Of a stretch of 64,000 nt of DNA, positions 30,503-39,851 are shown in pieces (positions within the stretch are counted from its first letter, which is position 1; each line of letters opens with the position of its first letter). The notes below the pieces were generated by a model, which had not been told where the DNA came from, made no database searches, and was given only the letters and a program-made list of their open reading frames with translations. Source of the stretch: Pirellulales bacterium (GTDB taxonomy: Bacteria; Planctomycetota; Planctomycetia; Pirellulales; JAICIG01). Position numbers and translations under genes: made by a program. Location of the stretch: the NCBI GenBank assembly GCA_025927475.1, contig JAICLL010000001.1:62001-126000 (forward strand), given 5' to 3'.

Positions 30503-31936
30503 ATGCACTGCCGCCGCTATCTTTCTCCGCCCGTCTCCCGCCGCCAGATGCTCGCGCAATGCGCCAACGGCTTTGGGGCGGTGGCACTGGCGACGCTGCT
30601 GAGCGAATCGAGCGAAAGAGCCGTCCGCGCCGACCAGGAGCCTGGCGCACTGATCGCACGCGGCAGTCACCGGCCGGCCAAAGCCACGAGCGTCATCTTT
30701 CTTTACATGGATGGGGGGCCCTCGCAGGTCGATTCGTTCGATCCCAAGCCGCGGCTCGATCGTGAGCACGGCCAGCCCATAAGAATGAAGGTGCCGGCCA
30801 CTCAGTTCAACAATGTGGGCAACGTGCTGAAGTGCCCCTGGGCCTTTCGCCGTTACGGCGAAAGCGGGCTTCCGGTGAGCGACTTGTTTCCGCACATCGG
30901 TCGATGTGCGGACGAGCTGTGCGTCGTTCGCTCGATGGTCTCGAAGTTCTCCGAGCACACCAGCGCCAATTATTTTCTGCACACCGGGTCGGGTTTGCAG
31001 GGACGGCCCAGCATGGGCAGTTGGCTTACCTACGGATTAGGCAGCGAGTGCCAAGACTTGCCCGGCTTCGTGGTGCTCAATGGCGGCCTGATCCCCGTCG
31101 GCGGACTCGATAATTTTGGCAGCGGCTTTTTGCCGGCCAATCACCAAGGCTCGATTCTCAAGCCCGGCAAACGCCCGATCGAAAACGTCGGGCCCAGCGA
31201 ACCGACGGCCGAGCTGCAACGTGGCAAGCTGGCGCTGCTGGAGCAGTTCGATCGCGGCTTACTTGCGCGGCATCCGCACCATGACCAATTGGAAGCGGCC
31301 ATCGCCAATTACGAGCTGGCCTTCCGGATGCAGTCGGCCGTGCCCGAATTGATGGACCTGAGCCGCGAAACTGCGGCCACCAAGCGATTGTATGGTATGG
31401 AGGCCGATGGCGAGTTGACCCGCGGCTACGGCGCGTTGTGTCTCTTGGCGCGGCGGCTGGTCGAGCGCGGCGTGCGGTTTATCGAACTCACCTGCCCCTC
31501 GGTCGGCGCCGACCGCTGGGATCAGCACGGCAATCTGAAAGACGGGCACGAAAAAAACGCCCGCGTCGTCGATCAGCCCATTGCCGGCTTGCTGACCGAC
31601 CTGAAAAGCCGCGGCTTGCTGGCGACCACGCTGGTGGTCTGGGGCGGCGAATTCGGCCGCACGCCGATGGCCCAGGGCGCCGATGGCCGCGACCACAATC
31701 CATTTGGCTTTACCATGTGGCTGGCTGGCGGCGGCGTCAAGGGAGGCATGATCTACGGGGCAACCGACGACTATGGTTACTACGCCGTGGAAAACCGCAC
31801 CGAAATCCACGACCTACACGCCACGATGTTGCATCTGCTGGGAATCGACCATACGCGGTTGACGTTCCGCTTTGGCGGGCGCGATGTGCGACTGACCGAC
31901 GTGCACGGCAATGTGGTTGGCGACATCGTCGCGTAA
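30503..31936 (+). CDS. DUF1501 secreted protein
   Basis: A 477-residue protein of the alkaline-phosphatase-like DUF1501 family, abundant in planctomycetes. The N-terminus has a twin-arginine pattern, SRRQMLAQ (Arg13-Arg14), and a hydrophobic stretch, so export by Tat is likely. Core motifs include VIFLYMDGGPSQVDSFDPK, FSEHTSANYFLHTG and VVWGGEFGRTPMAQG. The catalytic role is not established. In most planctomycete operons it sits beside a DUF1549/DUF1553 gene; here that partner type is about 29 kb away at 60477. Confidence 0.93.
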   Translation: MHCRRYLSPPVSRRQMLAQCANGFGAVALATLLSESSERAVRADQEPGALIARGSHRPAKATSVIFLYMDGGPSQVDSFDPKPRLDREHGQPIRMKVPATQFNNVGNVLKCPWAFRRYGESGLPVSDLFPHIGRCADELCVVRSMVSKFSEHTSANYFLHTGSGLQGRPSMGSWLTYGLGSECQDLPGFVVLNGGLIPVGGLDNFGSGFLPANHQGSILKPGKRPIENVGPSEPTAELQRGKLALLEQFDRGLLARHPHHDQLEAAIANYELAFRMQSAVPELMDLSRETAATKRLYGMEADGELTRGYGALCLLARRLVERGVRFIELTCPSVGADRWDQHGNLKDGHEKNARVVDQPIAGLLTDLKSRGLLATTLVVWGGEFGRTPMAQGADGRDHNPFGFTMWLAGGGVKGGMIYGATDDYGYYAVENRTEIHDLHATMLHLLGIDHTRLTFRFGGRDVRLTDVHGNVVGDIVA

Positions 31937-31999
31937 GCGTGGTCGATTGCGCGGGCTGGGTTCAGAGTTTAAGGCTCATGACAATACGTTGGATTTTCT

Positions 32000-32587
32000 A
32001 TGAGCGACCAGATTGGCATGTCGTTGGTTTCCGCGCTGAAGGTGCTGGCCGATTGGCGGACGGATCAGATCGTGGTGACGACGATGGGAGCCGCGCGTGA
32101 GTGGCCCAAGTTGTCGCGGCACGCTTACGATTTCCATTATTTGCCGTCGGCCATGGGCCATGCGCCGATGTTGGGCTTGGGGCTGGCGCTGGCCCGGCCT
32201 CAGCAGGAAGTCGTCGTGCTCAACGGCGACGGTTGTATGCTGATGAGCCTGGGTTGTTTGGTGACGATTGCCACCAGCGGCGCCGAAAACCTGACGTTGG
32301 TGGTAATTGAAAACGGCATCTACGAGGTGACGGGCGGTCAAGCCACGGCAGGCGCACTGGCTCCGCCGGTCGACTTTGGCGCCTTGGCTCGCGCCGCCGG
32401 CTTCACCAGCGTGGCGACATTCGAGACGCTCGAGGGTTGGCGGCACGACGCGGCGGCGACGTTTGCGCTACCGGGCCCGCGCTGCGTCGTGCTGCGCGTG
32501 GCGCCCGTAGGCGCGGAGTATCATCTGCCGACAATGCCGCCCGTGGCCGAACGCCTGCGAGCGTTTCAAGAGGCGTTGGCGAGCTAA
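32000..32587 (+). CDS. TPP-dependent decarboxylase half-subunit (sulfopyruvate/phosphonopyruvate decarboxylase beta type)
   Basis: A 195-residue protein corresponding to the C-terminal TPP-binding domain only. The diphosphate/Mg motif starts at VVVLNGDGCMLMSLGCLVTI and ends in LVVIENGIYEVTGGQ. This matches the beta subunit of sulfopyruvate decarboxylase (ComE) and the C-terminal half of phosphonopyruvate decarboxylase. Two-subunit enzymes need a partner carrying the Pyr domain, and none is encoded within the window. The start ATG at 32000 gives the full domain. Confidence 0.82.
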   Translation: MSDQIGMSLVSALKVLADWRTDQIVVTTMGAAREWPKLSRHAYDFHYLPSAMGHAPMLGLGLALARPQQEVVVLNGDGCMLMSLGCLVTIATSGAENLTLVVIENGIYEVTGGQATAGALAPPVDFGALARAAGFTSVATFETLEGWRHDAAATFALPGPRCVVLRVAPVGAEYHLPTMPPVAERLRAFQEALAS

Positions 32588-32625
32588 CGAACGATCGATC
32601 AACCGACAGCAAGCGTGTTCACAAC

Positions 32626-33123
32626 ATGCCTCCCTTTGGGCCGCGCAATTTGCCGCGCCGCGCGCTGCAGTTCAGCCTGCGCGGGCTCCTGATGCTTCTG
32701 CTGGTGACATTCACATGCCTTGGGTATTATGCCGACCGAGTTCACCGCCAGCGGGAGGCGGCGGCGCAAATCCGAAAACTGGGCGGAGACCCTCTCCTTC
32801 GCTCATCGACCGACACTTCCGTTCTTAAGCTCCGACTGGCTCGTTGGCTCGGGCCACATGCGGTCTACACGATCAGCGATGTTTCCCTCGGCGGCTGCGC
32901 ACTCGGCAACGACGATCTTGGTTGCCTGGCTGGCCTGCCCAATCTGCGCACGCTGACGTTAACCAGTACGCCCATCACCGACGAGGGATTGGTGCACCTG
33001 AGCGGCCTGAACCATCTCCGCTTCGTCGACCTGCGCTTCACCGGTGTGACGGCGGCGGGCATTGAACGCCTGCGGCGCTGCTTGCCCCACACCAGAATCA
33101 TTTACCGCAGCGATATCGACTGA
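32626..33123 (+). CDS. Small membrane-anchored leucine-rich repeat protein
   Basis: A 165-residue protein. An N-terminal anchor (LQFSLRGLLMLLLVTFTCLG) of the planctomycete FSLRGLL type is followed by about 60 unassigned residues. It ends in two to three leucine-rich repeats: LPNLRTLTLTSTPITDEGLV, then LNHLRFVDLRFTGVTAAGIE. The LRRs are probably extracytoplasmic and bind another protein (inference). ATG 32626 is the first supported start in the frame. Confidence 0.75.
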   Translation: MPPFGPRNLPRRALQFSLRGLLMLLLVTFTCLGYYADRVHRQREAAAQIRKLGGDPLLRSSTDTSVLKLRLARWLGPHAVYTISDVSLGGCALGNDDLGCLAGLPNLRTLTLTSTPITDEGLVHLSGLNHLRFVDLRFTGVTAAGIERLRRCLPHTRIIYRSDID

Positions 33124-33134
33124 GCGCGCGAGGC

Positions 33135-33893
33135 TCAACCGTCCCACGATTTTCCGTCCCAGGCGGCCACGCGTTCCAAGAATCGCACCAGGTCATCGGC
33201 GAATGTCTGGAACAGGGTTTCGCCCTTCTCGGACGTGGCAAAGTGCGGATAGCCGATGTGTCCGGGCGCACTGCGCTCTTGGGTGATCCATCCGCGTGTG
33301 GCCGGCTCGAACGGCGCGCCCCAATCAACCGGTTCAACGCTGGCGTGGTCTCGCACCAGGTGCGGCGCGATGCGCAACATCATCGACGTCTCCCATTCGC
33401 AGGCATGACCCATGCGGCGCTGCTGAATTGAGGCATCCGCCTCCCACGGCTCGCCGCCCAGGCGCCAATAGGTGGCGAACAGCAACAGCAGATCGTCTCG
33501 CTTACGATAGCGCTGCCGCGCCTCAAACACCGCTTGCTCGCCCGGCACAATATTACCGCCATGTCCGTTGACCAGCACCAGCCGTCGGAATCCGTGGGAG
33601 ATCCAATTATCGATCAAGCCCGCCAGTAGATCCAAATAGGTGCGCGGCGCGGCGGACAGCGTGCCCGCAAAATCGAGGTGATGATCGGAATTACCCAGCC
33701 ACATCAGCGGCGCAAAGAGCACGCGGTGATCCAAGCGCTCGGCGGCCCGGCGAATCACTTCGCCCAGCAGCATGCTGTCGGTAAAGACGGGCATATGCCT
33801 GCCATGCTGTTCCAAGGCGGCGAGAGGAACGACCACGGGAATGTCCTTGGAGAGCGCAGACACTTCGGGCCAGGTAAGATCGGGAAGGTGCAT
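33135..33893 (-). CDS. Creatininase-family metal amidohydrolase
   Basis: A 252-residue protein of the creatininase superfamily. The metal site motif is LAALEQHGRHMPVFTDS (Glu28, His30, His33, Asp39). LVLVNGHGGNIVPGEQ and a GHACEWETSMML block complete the site. Members hydrolyse cyclic amides (creatinine, mycofactocin precursors, formamides), so the substrate cannot be named. A heptamer array lies upstream of the ATG. Confidence 0.92.
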   Translation of the reverse strand: MHLPDLTWPEVSALSKDIPVVVPLAALEQHGRHMPVFTDSMLLGEVIRRAAERLDHRVLFAPLMWLGNSDHHLDFAGTLSAAPRTYLDLLAGLIDNWISHGFRRLVLVNGHGGNIVPGEQAVFEARQRYRKRDDLLLLFATYWRLGGEPWEADASIQQRRMGHACEWETSMMLRIAPHLVRDHASVEPVDWGAPFEPATRGWITQERSAPGHIGYPHFATSEKGETLFQTFADDLVRFLERVAAWDGKSWDG

Positions 33894-33900
33894 GGGGCTG

Positions 33901-33928
33901 GGGATTGGGGATTGGGGATTGGGGATTG
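33901..33928. repeat. Four-unit heptamer array
   Basis: GGGATTG repeated four times exactly, upstream of the creatininase start; a partial GGGGCTG unit precedes it. Confidence 0.92.
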
Positions 33929-34107
33929 GCGGCTAGTGGCTGATTGTGCACCATTCTTGCCGGCGCGCGAAGATGCCGAAGCCTGGCAATGGCTCGCGGC
34001 ACGAAAGATGGCGCAATCGTGCGCTCGAAGAAGACGCGGCGCCACAGAACGCGTTGCCAAATCGACGCTGACGCCCAAGTCGGTAATTGCCCGCTTACAT
34101 CTTGTGG

Positions 34108-35556
34108 CTAGGCGGCCTTGGCGCAGCGCTTGGCGCGGGGGGCGTAACCGTATTCCTTCAGCTTGCCGGAGAGCGTGCGCAGGCCAATGCCCAGGGCCTC
34201 GGCGGTCTTCGCGCGGTGGCCGTCGAAATGATCGAGCGTGGCTTCAATCAATTTGCGCTCCATCTCACGGAGGCTCAGCCCCAAGGGCAAGCTTTCCTCC
34301 GCCGAGGCCGACTCGCCCTCGGCGGCGATCAACCAGGGACGCAGATCGTCGGCGTCGATGGCCGCGCCGGTGTTGAGCACGCTGGCGCGGGTGATGATGT
34401 TTTCCAATTCGCGTACGTTGCCCGGCCAGTGATAGTGCGTCAGCAGGTCTTGGGCGGCGGGAGCCAGCGTGCAAGGCTCGCGATGCAGCCGCCCGGCGCA
34501 GCGGCTCAGAAAGTGCTCGGCCAGCTCGGCAATGTCCTCACGCCGACGGCGCAACGGCGGAACTTCCAACGGAATAACCGCCAGCCGGAAGAAGAGATCT
34601 TCGCGGAACCGCCCGGCGGCCACCTCGGCCCGCAAGTCGCGATTGGTGGTGGCCAGCACGCGCACATCGATCTGCCGCGTTTCGCTCGAACCGACGCGCT
34701 CGAACGTCCGTTCTTGCAACACGCGCAACAGCTTGGCTTGCAGCACCGGGTCGATCTCGCTGATTTCATCGAGCAGGATGGTGCCGCCTTCGGCCAGTTC
34801 GAAACGCCCGGTGCGGGCGGTGTCGGCGCCGGTGAAGGCGCCGCGCTCGTGGCCAAACAGCTCGCTTTCCATCAATTGGGCCGAAAGCACTGGGCAGTTC
34901 AACCCCACCAGCGGTGTGGCGGCTCGCAGGCTGGCCGCGTGGACCGCGCGAGCCACCAGTTCCTTGCCGGTGCCGCTTTCGCCCATAATCAGAATGGTTT
35001 CCGATGTGGGCGCCGCGCGCGCGATGCGCTCGCGCAGGCCCTGCATCACCGCGCTGGCGCCGATCATGGCGGGCAGTTCGCCAGCGGCCTGCGAGCGCTG
35101 CAAATTTTGCCCGGCATCGATCAGGCGCCCATGACCGATGGCGCGCTCGACCAGGTTTTCCAAACGGTCGGCCGCGAACGGCTTCTCGATGTAATCGAAC
35201 GCGCCGTGCCGCATGGCATCAACCGCCGAGGCCACCGTGGCGTAAGCCGTGACCATCACCACCTGCGCGCCATGCGGGCGTTTTTCCAGACGGTGGACAA
35301 ATTCCAGGCCGCTCATGCCGGGCATCTGCAAATCGGTAATCACCACGTCGAAGCTCACGCGGTCGAGCAGCTTGAGGGCTTCGATGGCGCTAGAAACACA
35401 CTCGACCTGATGTCCGGCCTGCCGTAGGACATCGGCCATCGACTCGCGGGCCTGGCGATGGTCGTCGACCACCAACACACGGCCGCGCAAGGGCGCGGTG
35501 CGAACCGTGAGCACATTCCGGCCGGCGGGGCTGGAAAGATTGGGTTTCTTGTTCAT
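34108..35556 (-). CDS. NtrC-family sigma-54 response regulator (FlrC/FleR-like by context)
   Basis: A 482-residue activator. The receiver has VLVVDDHRQARESMADVL, the acceptor in VVITDLQMPGMSG, and YIEKPFA. The AAA+ domain has Walker A in GESGTGKELVARAVH and the sigma-54 contact motif GAFTGAD. A Fis-type helix-turn-helix ends the protein (LGIGLRTLSGKLKEYGY). It starts within the stop of the upstream sensor kinase (ATGA overlap), so the two are coupled. With the FlgN-like gene before them this resembles flagellar two-component units (FlrBC, FleSR), though no structural flagellar gene is in the window. Confidence 0.93.
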   Translation of the reverse strand: MNKKPNLSSPAGRNVLTVRTAPLRGRVLVVDDHRQARESMADVLRQAGHQVECVSSAIEALKLLDRVSFDVVITDLQMPGMSGLEFVHRLEKRPHGAQVVMVTAYATVASAVDAMRHGAFDYIEKPFAADRLENLVERAIGHGRLIDAGQNLQRSQAAGELPAMIGASAVMQGLRERIARAAPTSETILIMGESGTGKELVARAVHAASLRAATPLVGLNCPVLSAQLMESELFGHERGAFTGADTARTGRFELAEGGTILLDEISEIDPVLQAKLLRVLQERTFERVGSSETRQIDVRVLATTNRDLRAEVAAGRFREDLFFRLAVIPLEVPPLRRRREDIAELAEHFLSRCAGRLHREPCTLAPAAQDLLTHYHWPGNVRELENIITRASVLNTGAAIDADDLRPWLIAAEGESASAEESLPLGLSLREMERKLIEATLDHFDGHRAKTAEALGIGLRTLSGKLKEYGYAPRAKRCAKAA

Positions 35557-36437
35557 TCGATCTCCTCCGCGTTACGGTGAGGAAGCCGCAAGGTAAAACA
35601 GGCGCCGCCGGCCGGCTGATTGGCGACGGTCACGTCGCCGCCATGCGCCTCGGCGGTGCGATAAACGATGGACAGGCCCAGTCCGGTGCCGGTCGATTTG
35701 GTCGTAAAGAACGGCTCGAAGGCCCGCCGCTGCGCGTCGTCAGATAAACCCGGCCCCGTGTCGGCAATTTCGAGCACCACCGCATCAGGCTGTTCGCGGG
35801 CCGAGAGGTCCAGCCGTCCCCCGCCCGGCATGGCGTCGAGCGCATTCAGCGCGATATTCAAGATTGCACGTCGAAGCATGTCGCGATCGGCCCAGACGGC
35901 TAATTGCTGGGGAACTCGTACGGACATCTCGATTCCCTGCGCGGCCAACTGCGGGGCCAGCGACGATTGCAGGTCGGCGATCAGCGGGCGCAACGGCACG
36001 CGGGCGATCAGCGGGTCGCGCTCGGCGGCGAAGTTCAACAGGTCGTTCACCGTGGCGTCGAGCGAAGTAAAGCCCGACTCGATCTTGTCGAGCGCCGCCA
36101 CACTGGTGGGGTCTTGCGCGACGCGCCGTCGCAAGACGCTCAAATACAGCGCGACGGGCACCAGGTTGTTGCGCACTTCGTGGGCCACGTGCGAGGCCAC
36201 CTGGCCCAGATCGGCCAGGCGGTTCTTGCGGGCGAGCTCGCGGTTTTTGATTTCCAACTCGTCAGAGAGGCGATGCACTTCCGCCCGCAGGGCTTCGTGC
36301 GTCTGCTCCAGCCGCAGTGTCGCCCCATGCCAGGCCGCCAGCACCGCTTCCAGATCGGCTCCGGCGTCGAGCATCGCCGCCGCGGAATCGCTCGGCGCGT
36401 GTTCTTCCAGGATCATACTATCGTTCGCTGCTGACAT
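35553..36437 (-). CDS. Sensor histidine kinase partner of the NtrC-type regulator
   Basis: A 294-residue soluble kinase. Its N-terminal coiled coil (LEQTHEALRAEVHRLSDEL) leads to an unusual H-box, LGQVASHVAHEVRNNLVPVA. The HATPase domain has NIALNALDAMPGGG, IADTGPGLS and TGTGLGLSIVYRTAEAHGG. There is no membrane segment or PAS domain, so the input is probably cytoplasmic, as in FlrB. Start ATG 36437 overlaps the end of the FlgN-like gene by 20 bases; its stop overlaps the regulator start by 4. Confidence 0.9.
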   Translation of the reverse strand: MSAANDSMILEEHAPSDSAAAMLDAGADLEAVLAAWHGATLRLEQTHEALRAEVHRLSDELEIKNRELARKNRLADLGQVASHVAHEVRNNLVPVALYLSVLRRRVAQDPTSVAALDKIESGFTSLDATVNDLLNFAAERDPLIARVPLRPLIADLQSSLAPQLAAQGIEMSVRVPQQLAVWADRDMLRRAILNIALNALDAMPGGGRLDLSAREQPDAVVLEIADTGPGLSDDAQRRAFEPFFTTKSTGTGLGLSIVYRTAEAHGGDVTVANQPAGGACFTLRLPHRNAEEIE

Positions 36438-36885
36438 CGAGTCGCCCGGTGTGTGGGGTTTGAGGTAGGTACGCGCCGCGGGCCTGGCTGGCCAACTGGG
36501 CGCCTTGCAAGCGGGCCGCGGCTTCATCGCGGTGCCGTCGCAGACTGGTTTCAGCCACGCGCTCTTGTTCGAGCACGTCGCGGAATAATTGTTCGGAGGC
36601 CGCGATGAGCCGGGCGCATCGCTCGTGAAGCTCCGGCGTGCGCCAGCGGCGGGCGCGCGGGTCTTGACCGCGAAACGGGTCGAGCCGCCGCTCGAGTTGC
36701 TGCAACTCGGCCAGCAGATGGTGCTTGGCCGCCAGCAGACCGAGCAACTGCGTCATGTCCTCGATTTCGATCAATTCCAATTGCCGCCCACCCAAGACGC
36801 GCAGTTGTTCGAGGCAGTTTTGCTTTCGCCCGATCAACTCGAGCAGCAGGTCGGTTTCACAGAGAAGCGTGGGTGTGTCGGCCAT
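36418..36885 (-). CDS. FlgN-like protein
   Basis: A 155-residue, almost fully helical protein. LIGRKQNCLEQLRVLGGRQL followed by the ELIEIEDMTQLLGLLAAKHH stretch fits the FlgN chaperone family (export chaperone for hook-associated proteins). Assignment rests on pattern and on the two-component genes that overlap it downstream, not on a unique motif. If correct, this is the top of a flagellar regulatory operon. Alternatives are another coiled-coil chaperone. Confidence 0.6.
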   Translation of the reverse strand: MADTPTLLCETDLLLELIGRKQNCLEQLRVLGGRQLELIEIEDMTQLLGLLAAKHHLLAELQQLERRLDPFRGQDPRARRWRTPELHERCARLIAASEQLFRDVLEQERVAETSLRRHRDEAAARLQGAQLASQARGAYLPQTPHTGRLDVSSER

Positions 36886-36927
36886 AAGGGGCCGGCCGCA
36901 AGGGCCGGGGCTACCGCGGTGGTTCGT

Positions 36928-39387
36928 TTACAGGGTTCCCAGCGTATCGAGCAGGCGGATCCACTCGTCGCGGCTGTAGTTGGTGGTTTCGGCGTAATTG
37001 GCGTCGTCGGGCAGATGCTTCAACGTGTATTTGGCCTGCTCGAGCGTGCTGCGCGCTTCGACCTCTTGCCCCAGCCTGCGGTAGCAGGCGGCAATCTGCA
37101 CATAGGCTTCCAGCGCCTCGGGCGTTTGCTGATAGCGATTGGTGGCGCTGGCGTAGGCCTGAATGGCTTCGGGATATCGCTCCAATTCGAAGAGCACCGC
37201 GCCACGGGCAAAATAGCAATTGCGCAAGATGCCTTCTTCCAACGACGACAAGGCCCGCTGGTCTTGGCGATTGATCATGGCGTTCAGCTCTTGCTCGAAC
37301 CGCTCGAGACCTTTCTCGAGCAGTCCGGTCCATTGACGGCGGCGCGCCAAGCGACCCTCGGCGGTGGCTTCTTGCGTGGCCTGCTGCTGCACGCCTAGGG
37401 CGCTGCGGCGGTAGCTTTCGGCGGCCAGGTAGCGGGTTTCGGGGGCTTCGGGGGCATTCGGATAGCGCTGCGCGGCTTCCTCCAAGCGGTGGATCGCTTC
37501 GTCATATCGCCCGGCTTGGTAAAGCAGCCTGCCCAGGGCGAACAATGAAGCCCGCCATTCGTTGCTGGACGGTTCCAGCGCGTCACCATTCAGGTTCTCG
37601 AGCAAGAGCCGTTCAGCCGGTTCCAACTGGCCCTGTTCCCAATAGGCACGGCTGGCCAGCAGCCGGCCCTCGAAGGTGGCGGGATCGCGCGGATGCACCT
37701 CCAGGCATTCGTCGAGCGACTTAAGCGCCTCGCCCGGGCGGTCCTGCGCCAGCAAAGCTTCGCCCAGCGCCACCAGCACGCGGGGGCGCCGGCGCCGCGA
37801 CTCGACGCTCAAGTATTTTTCAAAGCTTTCGATCGCCCCGGTATAGTCGTGCCCGGCCAGGTCGGCCTCGGCGGCGTCGTACAAATCGTCGGGATATTCG
37901 CGCGAGGCGGTGCGTAAATCGGCCAGCCGATGATAGAGCCGGCCCGCCTCGCGCAACTGCTGCCGGCCTGCGGAGGTTAGTGAGCCGGCTTGGTCGGGCG
38001 TGGCGGCCGCGGCTTCGTTGAGCAAGTGCCGCCCCCACTGGGCGCGGGCCTGCGCCTGCAGTTGCAGCGAACGCGCGGGCGAGAACACGGGCCGCATCAA
38101 TCCCGCCAACTCGACGGCCGACTCGAATTGCTGCCGCCGCAAGAACTCTTGATACGCGTCGAGCGAGTTGCTGCGCAGACTGTCGAGCGTCACCCAGCGG
38201 TTCTTAAAGGTGATTTCGGAATCGACCGCGCCCAGCGCCCCGCGGTACCACTGCATGGCCTCGGCCGTGCGCCCCAACCGGCGCAGCCGTTCGGCGGCCG
38301 CATACCCCGCCGCAAAGCCGGCTTCCGTATCGCGATGGTGCAAATGCGTCCGCTCGAGTTGTTCCAGGGCGGCGGTTTCGTCGCCCATTTCGAGCAGGCA
38401 AACTCCACGCAGGTATTCGACGGCGGCCAGCGTGGCCTGACTGGGGACGTTTGCTTTCGACGCCGCCGGCAGCAGCGCCAATGCGTCGCGGTATTTTGCC
38501 AAGGCGGGTTCGGGTGGCGGAAGGTGCCCTTCCGCCAAAGACCGCGCCTCTTCGATGATCAACAGCGACCGCATTAAGGCCGCCTCATTGGCGAGCGGCG
38601 AATCGGCGGGAATCTGCTCGAGCGTCTGCCGGCAGTTCCCGTAATCGCCCAGTCCAAATTCGATCTGGCTGCGCTCCAGCAGCCCCGCCTGCCGCTGCGA
38701 ATCTGAGAGCGACTCATCCGATAGATACTGTGTGTTGTGAGCCAGCGCTTCGGCCCATTGCGGCTGCGGCTGATCAAGATAGGCCCCGGCCAGCAGGTGA
38801 TGCAGCTCGCTGGCGTGCTCGGGATTCAGCGGCAGCGCCTCTTGCATGATGGGCATGCTTTGGGCCACTTGCCCGCCCAAATAGAGGTTCTTGCCGAGCA
38901 GATAGAGTCCTTCGGCTTCGTAGCCCTGCGGGAAGCCGATCTTGCGGGCTTCGGTGAGCCACTGCGCTGCCAAGAGCCGGTGTCGCGGTTGTTCGCGGCC
39001 CAGCATCCGCTCGGCACGGTGGTCGGCCACGGCGCCCAGCACAAAGGGCCGCGCGACCATTTCGTCGACGGTCATGGGCTCGTCGCCGCCGAATGCCCGA
39101 ACGATTCTCGCCGCCTCGCCGAAATTGCCCGAAGCCAGCGCGGCCAGCGCTTCATCGGGCAAGTGTTTGGCTTCGACCGGCCGTTGATGCTGGCTGAGCG
39201 CCAACTGGACCACGACGATGGGCGCCACCGGCAACAGCACGATGCCCACCATAATGGCGGCTTGTAACGGATTGCGCCACGACCATGCGCCCAACCGCCG
39301 TAACACCGTGGTCAAGGCGCTCAGGTGCGCTTTGGCCGCCGGAGCATCGTTGCCGGGTGTGGTGGGGGGGTGCTTGGGGTGGGCCAT
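36928..39387 (-). CDS. Membrane-anchored TPR-repeat protein
   Basis: An 819-residue protein with one membrane helix near residues 42-63 (AIMVGIVLLPVAPIVVVQLA) and then many tetratricopeptide repeats to the C-terminus, such as ALAALASGNFGEAARIVRAF and GEALLAQDRPGEALKSLDEC. It is probably a scaffold on the outer side of the membrane (inference). It reads on the same strand as the FlgN-kinase-regulator unit and its stop lies 42 bases before the FlgN-like start, so it may share that transcript. No enzymatic domain is seen. Confidence 0.85.
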   Translation of the reverse strand: MAHPKHPPTTPGNDAPAAKAHLSALTTVLRRLGAWSWRNPLQAAIMVGIVLLPVAPIVVVQLALSQHQRPVEAKHLPDEALAALASGNFGEAARIVRAFGGDEPMTVDEMVARPFVLGAVADHRAERMLGREQPRHRLLAAQWLTEARKIGFPQGYEAEGLYLLGKNLYLGGQVAQSMPIMQEALPLNPEHASELHHLLAGAYLDQPQPQWAEALAHNTQYLSDESLSDSQRQAGLLERSQIEFGLGDYGNCRQTLEQIPADSPLANEAALMRSLLIIEEARSLAEGHLPPPEPALAKYRDALALLPAASKANVPSQATLAAVEYLRGVCLLEMGDETAALEQLERTHLHHRDTEAGFAAGYAAAERLRRLGRTAEAMQWYRGALGAVDSEITFKNRWVTLDSLRSNSLDAYQEFLRRQQFESAVELAGLMRPVFSPARSLQLQAQARAQWGRHLLNEAAAATPDQAGSLTSAGRQQLREAGRLYHRLADLRTASREYPDDLYDAAEADLAGHDYTGAIESFEKYLSVESRRRRPRVLVALGEALLAQDRPGEALKSLDECLEVHPRDPATFEGRLLASRAYWEQGQLEPAERLLLENLNGDALEPSSNEWRASLFALGRLLYQAGRYDEAIHRLEEAAQRYPNAPEAPETRYLAAESYRRSALGVQQQATQEATAEGRLARRRQWTGLLEKGLERFEQELNAMINRQDQRALSSLEEGILRNCYFARGAVLFELERYPEAIQAYASATNRYQQTPEALEAYVQIAACYRRLGQEVEARSTLEQAKYTLKHLPDDANYAETTNYSRDEWIRLLDTLGTL

Positions 39388-39561
39388 ACCGCCAACGTCC
39401 GCCGCGTAATTGGAAAGGGCCGCCTATAAAATCCACGGGGGTTTCGCGCCGCGGCGTGGCCCCTAGGGCAAGGGCAGTGATGGGATGCGCCGGCGCGAGA
39501 CCGCGAAAGGGTGGCGATTTGTATCCCAGCCTTCCACGGCTGTCAATGCGGCTTCCGCATC

Positions 39562-39736
39562 GGTAGTGTCCTCATAGTGTGGTGCTGGCAATAAGCCATG
39601 TGGCACAGCCGCCCTCGGCTGTGGCCCGGTCAACGCCGCCGTGGGCGGCAAATCACAGTCGGGGGCGGCTGTGCCTCATTGTCGGCCAGGGAGCCAGCGG
39701 CACCACATTATGATGACATACTATTAGGACACTACC
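39562..39736. mobile_element. 175-bp MITE-like element with 8-bp target duplication
   Basis: The ends are inverted repeats: GGTAGTGTCCTCATAGT at the left, and at the right the complement of GGTAGTGTCCTAATAGT (16 of 17 identical). An inner 13-bp pair, GGCACAGCCGCCC (39602-39614) and its complement (39663-39675), extends the symmetry. Both flanks carry the exact 8-mer TCCGCATC, immediately left of 39562 and right of 39736. No coding frame fits inside. This is the form of a non-autonomous element moved by a transposase in trans; the family is not assigned. Confidence 0.85.
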
Positions 39737-39851
39737 TCCGCATCGCGGGGCCGCTTAGCATGTCGATGAGGGGCGATCGGCTTTGCTCTTGCCAGACATC
39801 GCAAAAACGCTAATCTGTCGCCCCGAAAACCATTTCTAGCGGAGTCGAACG

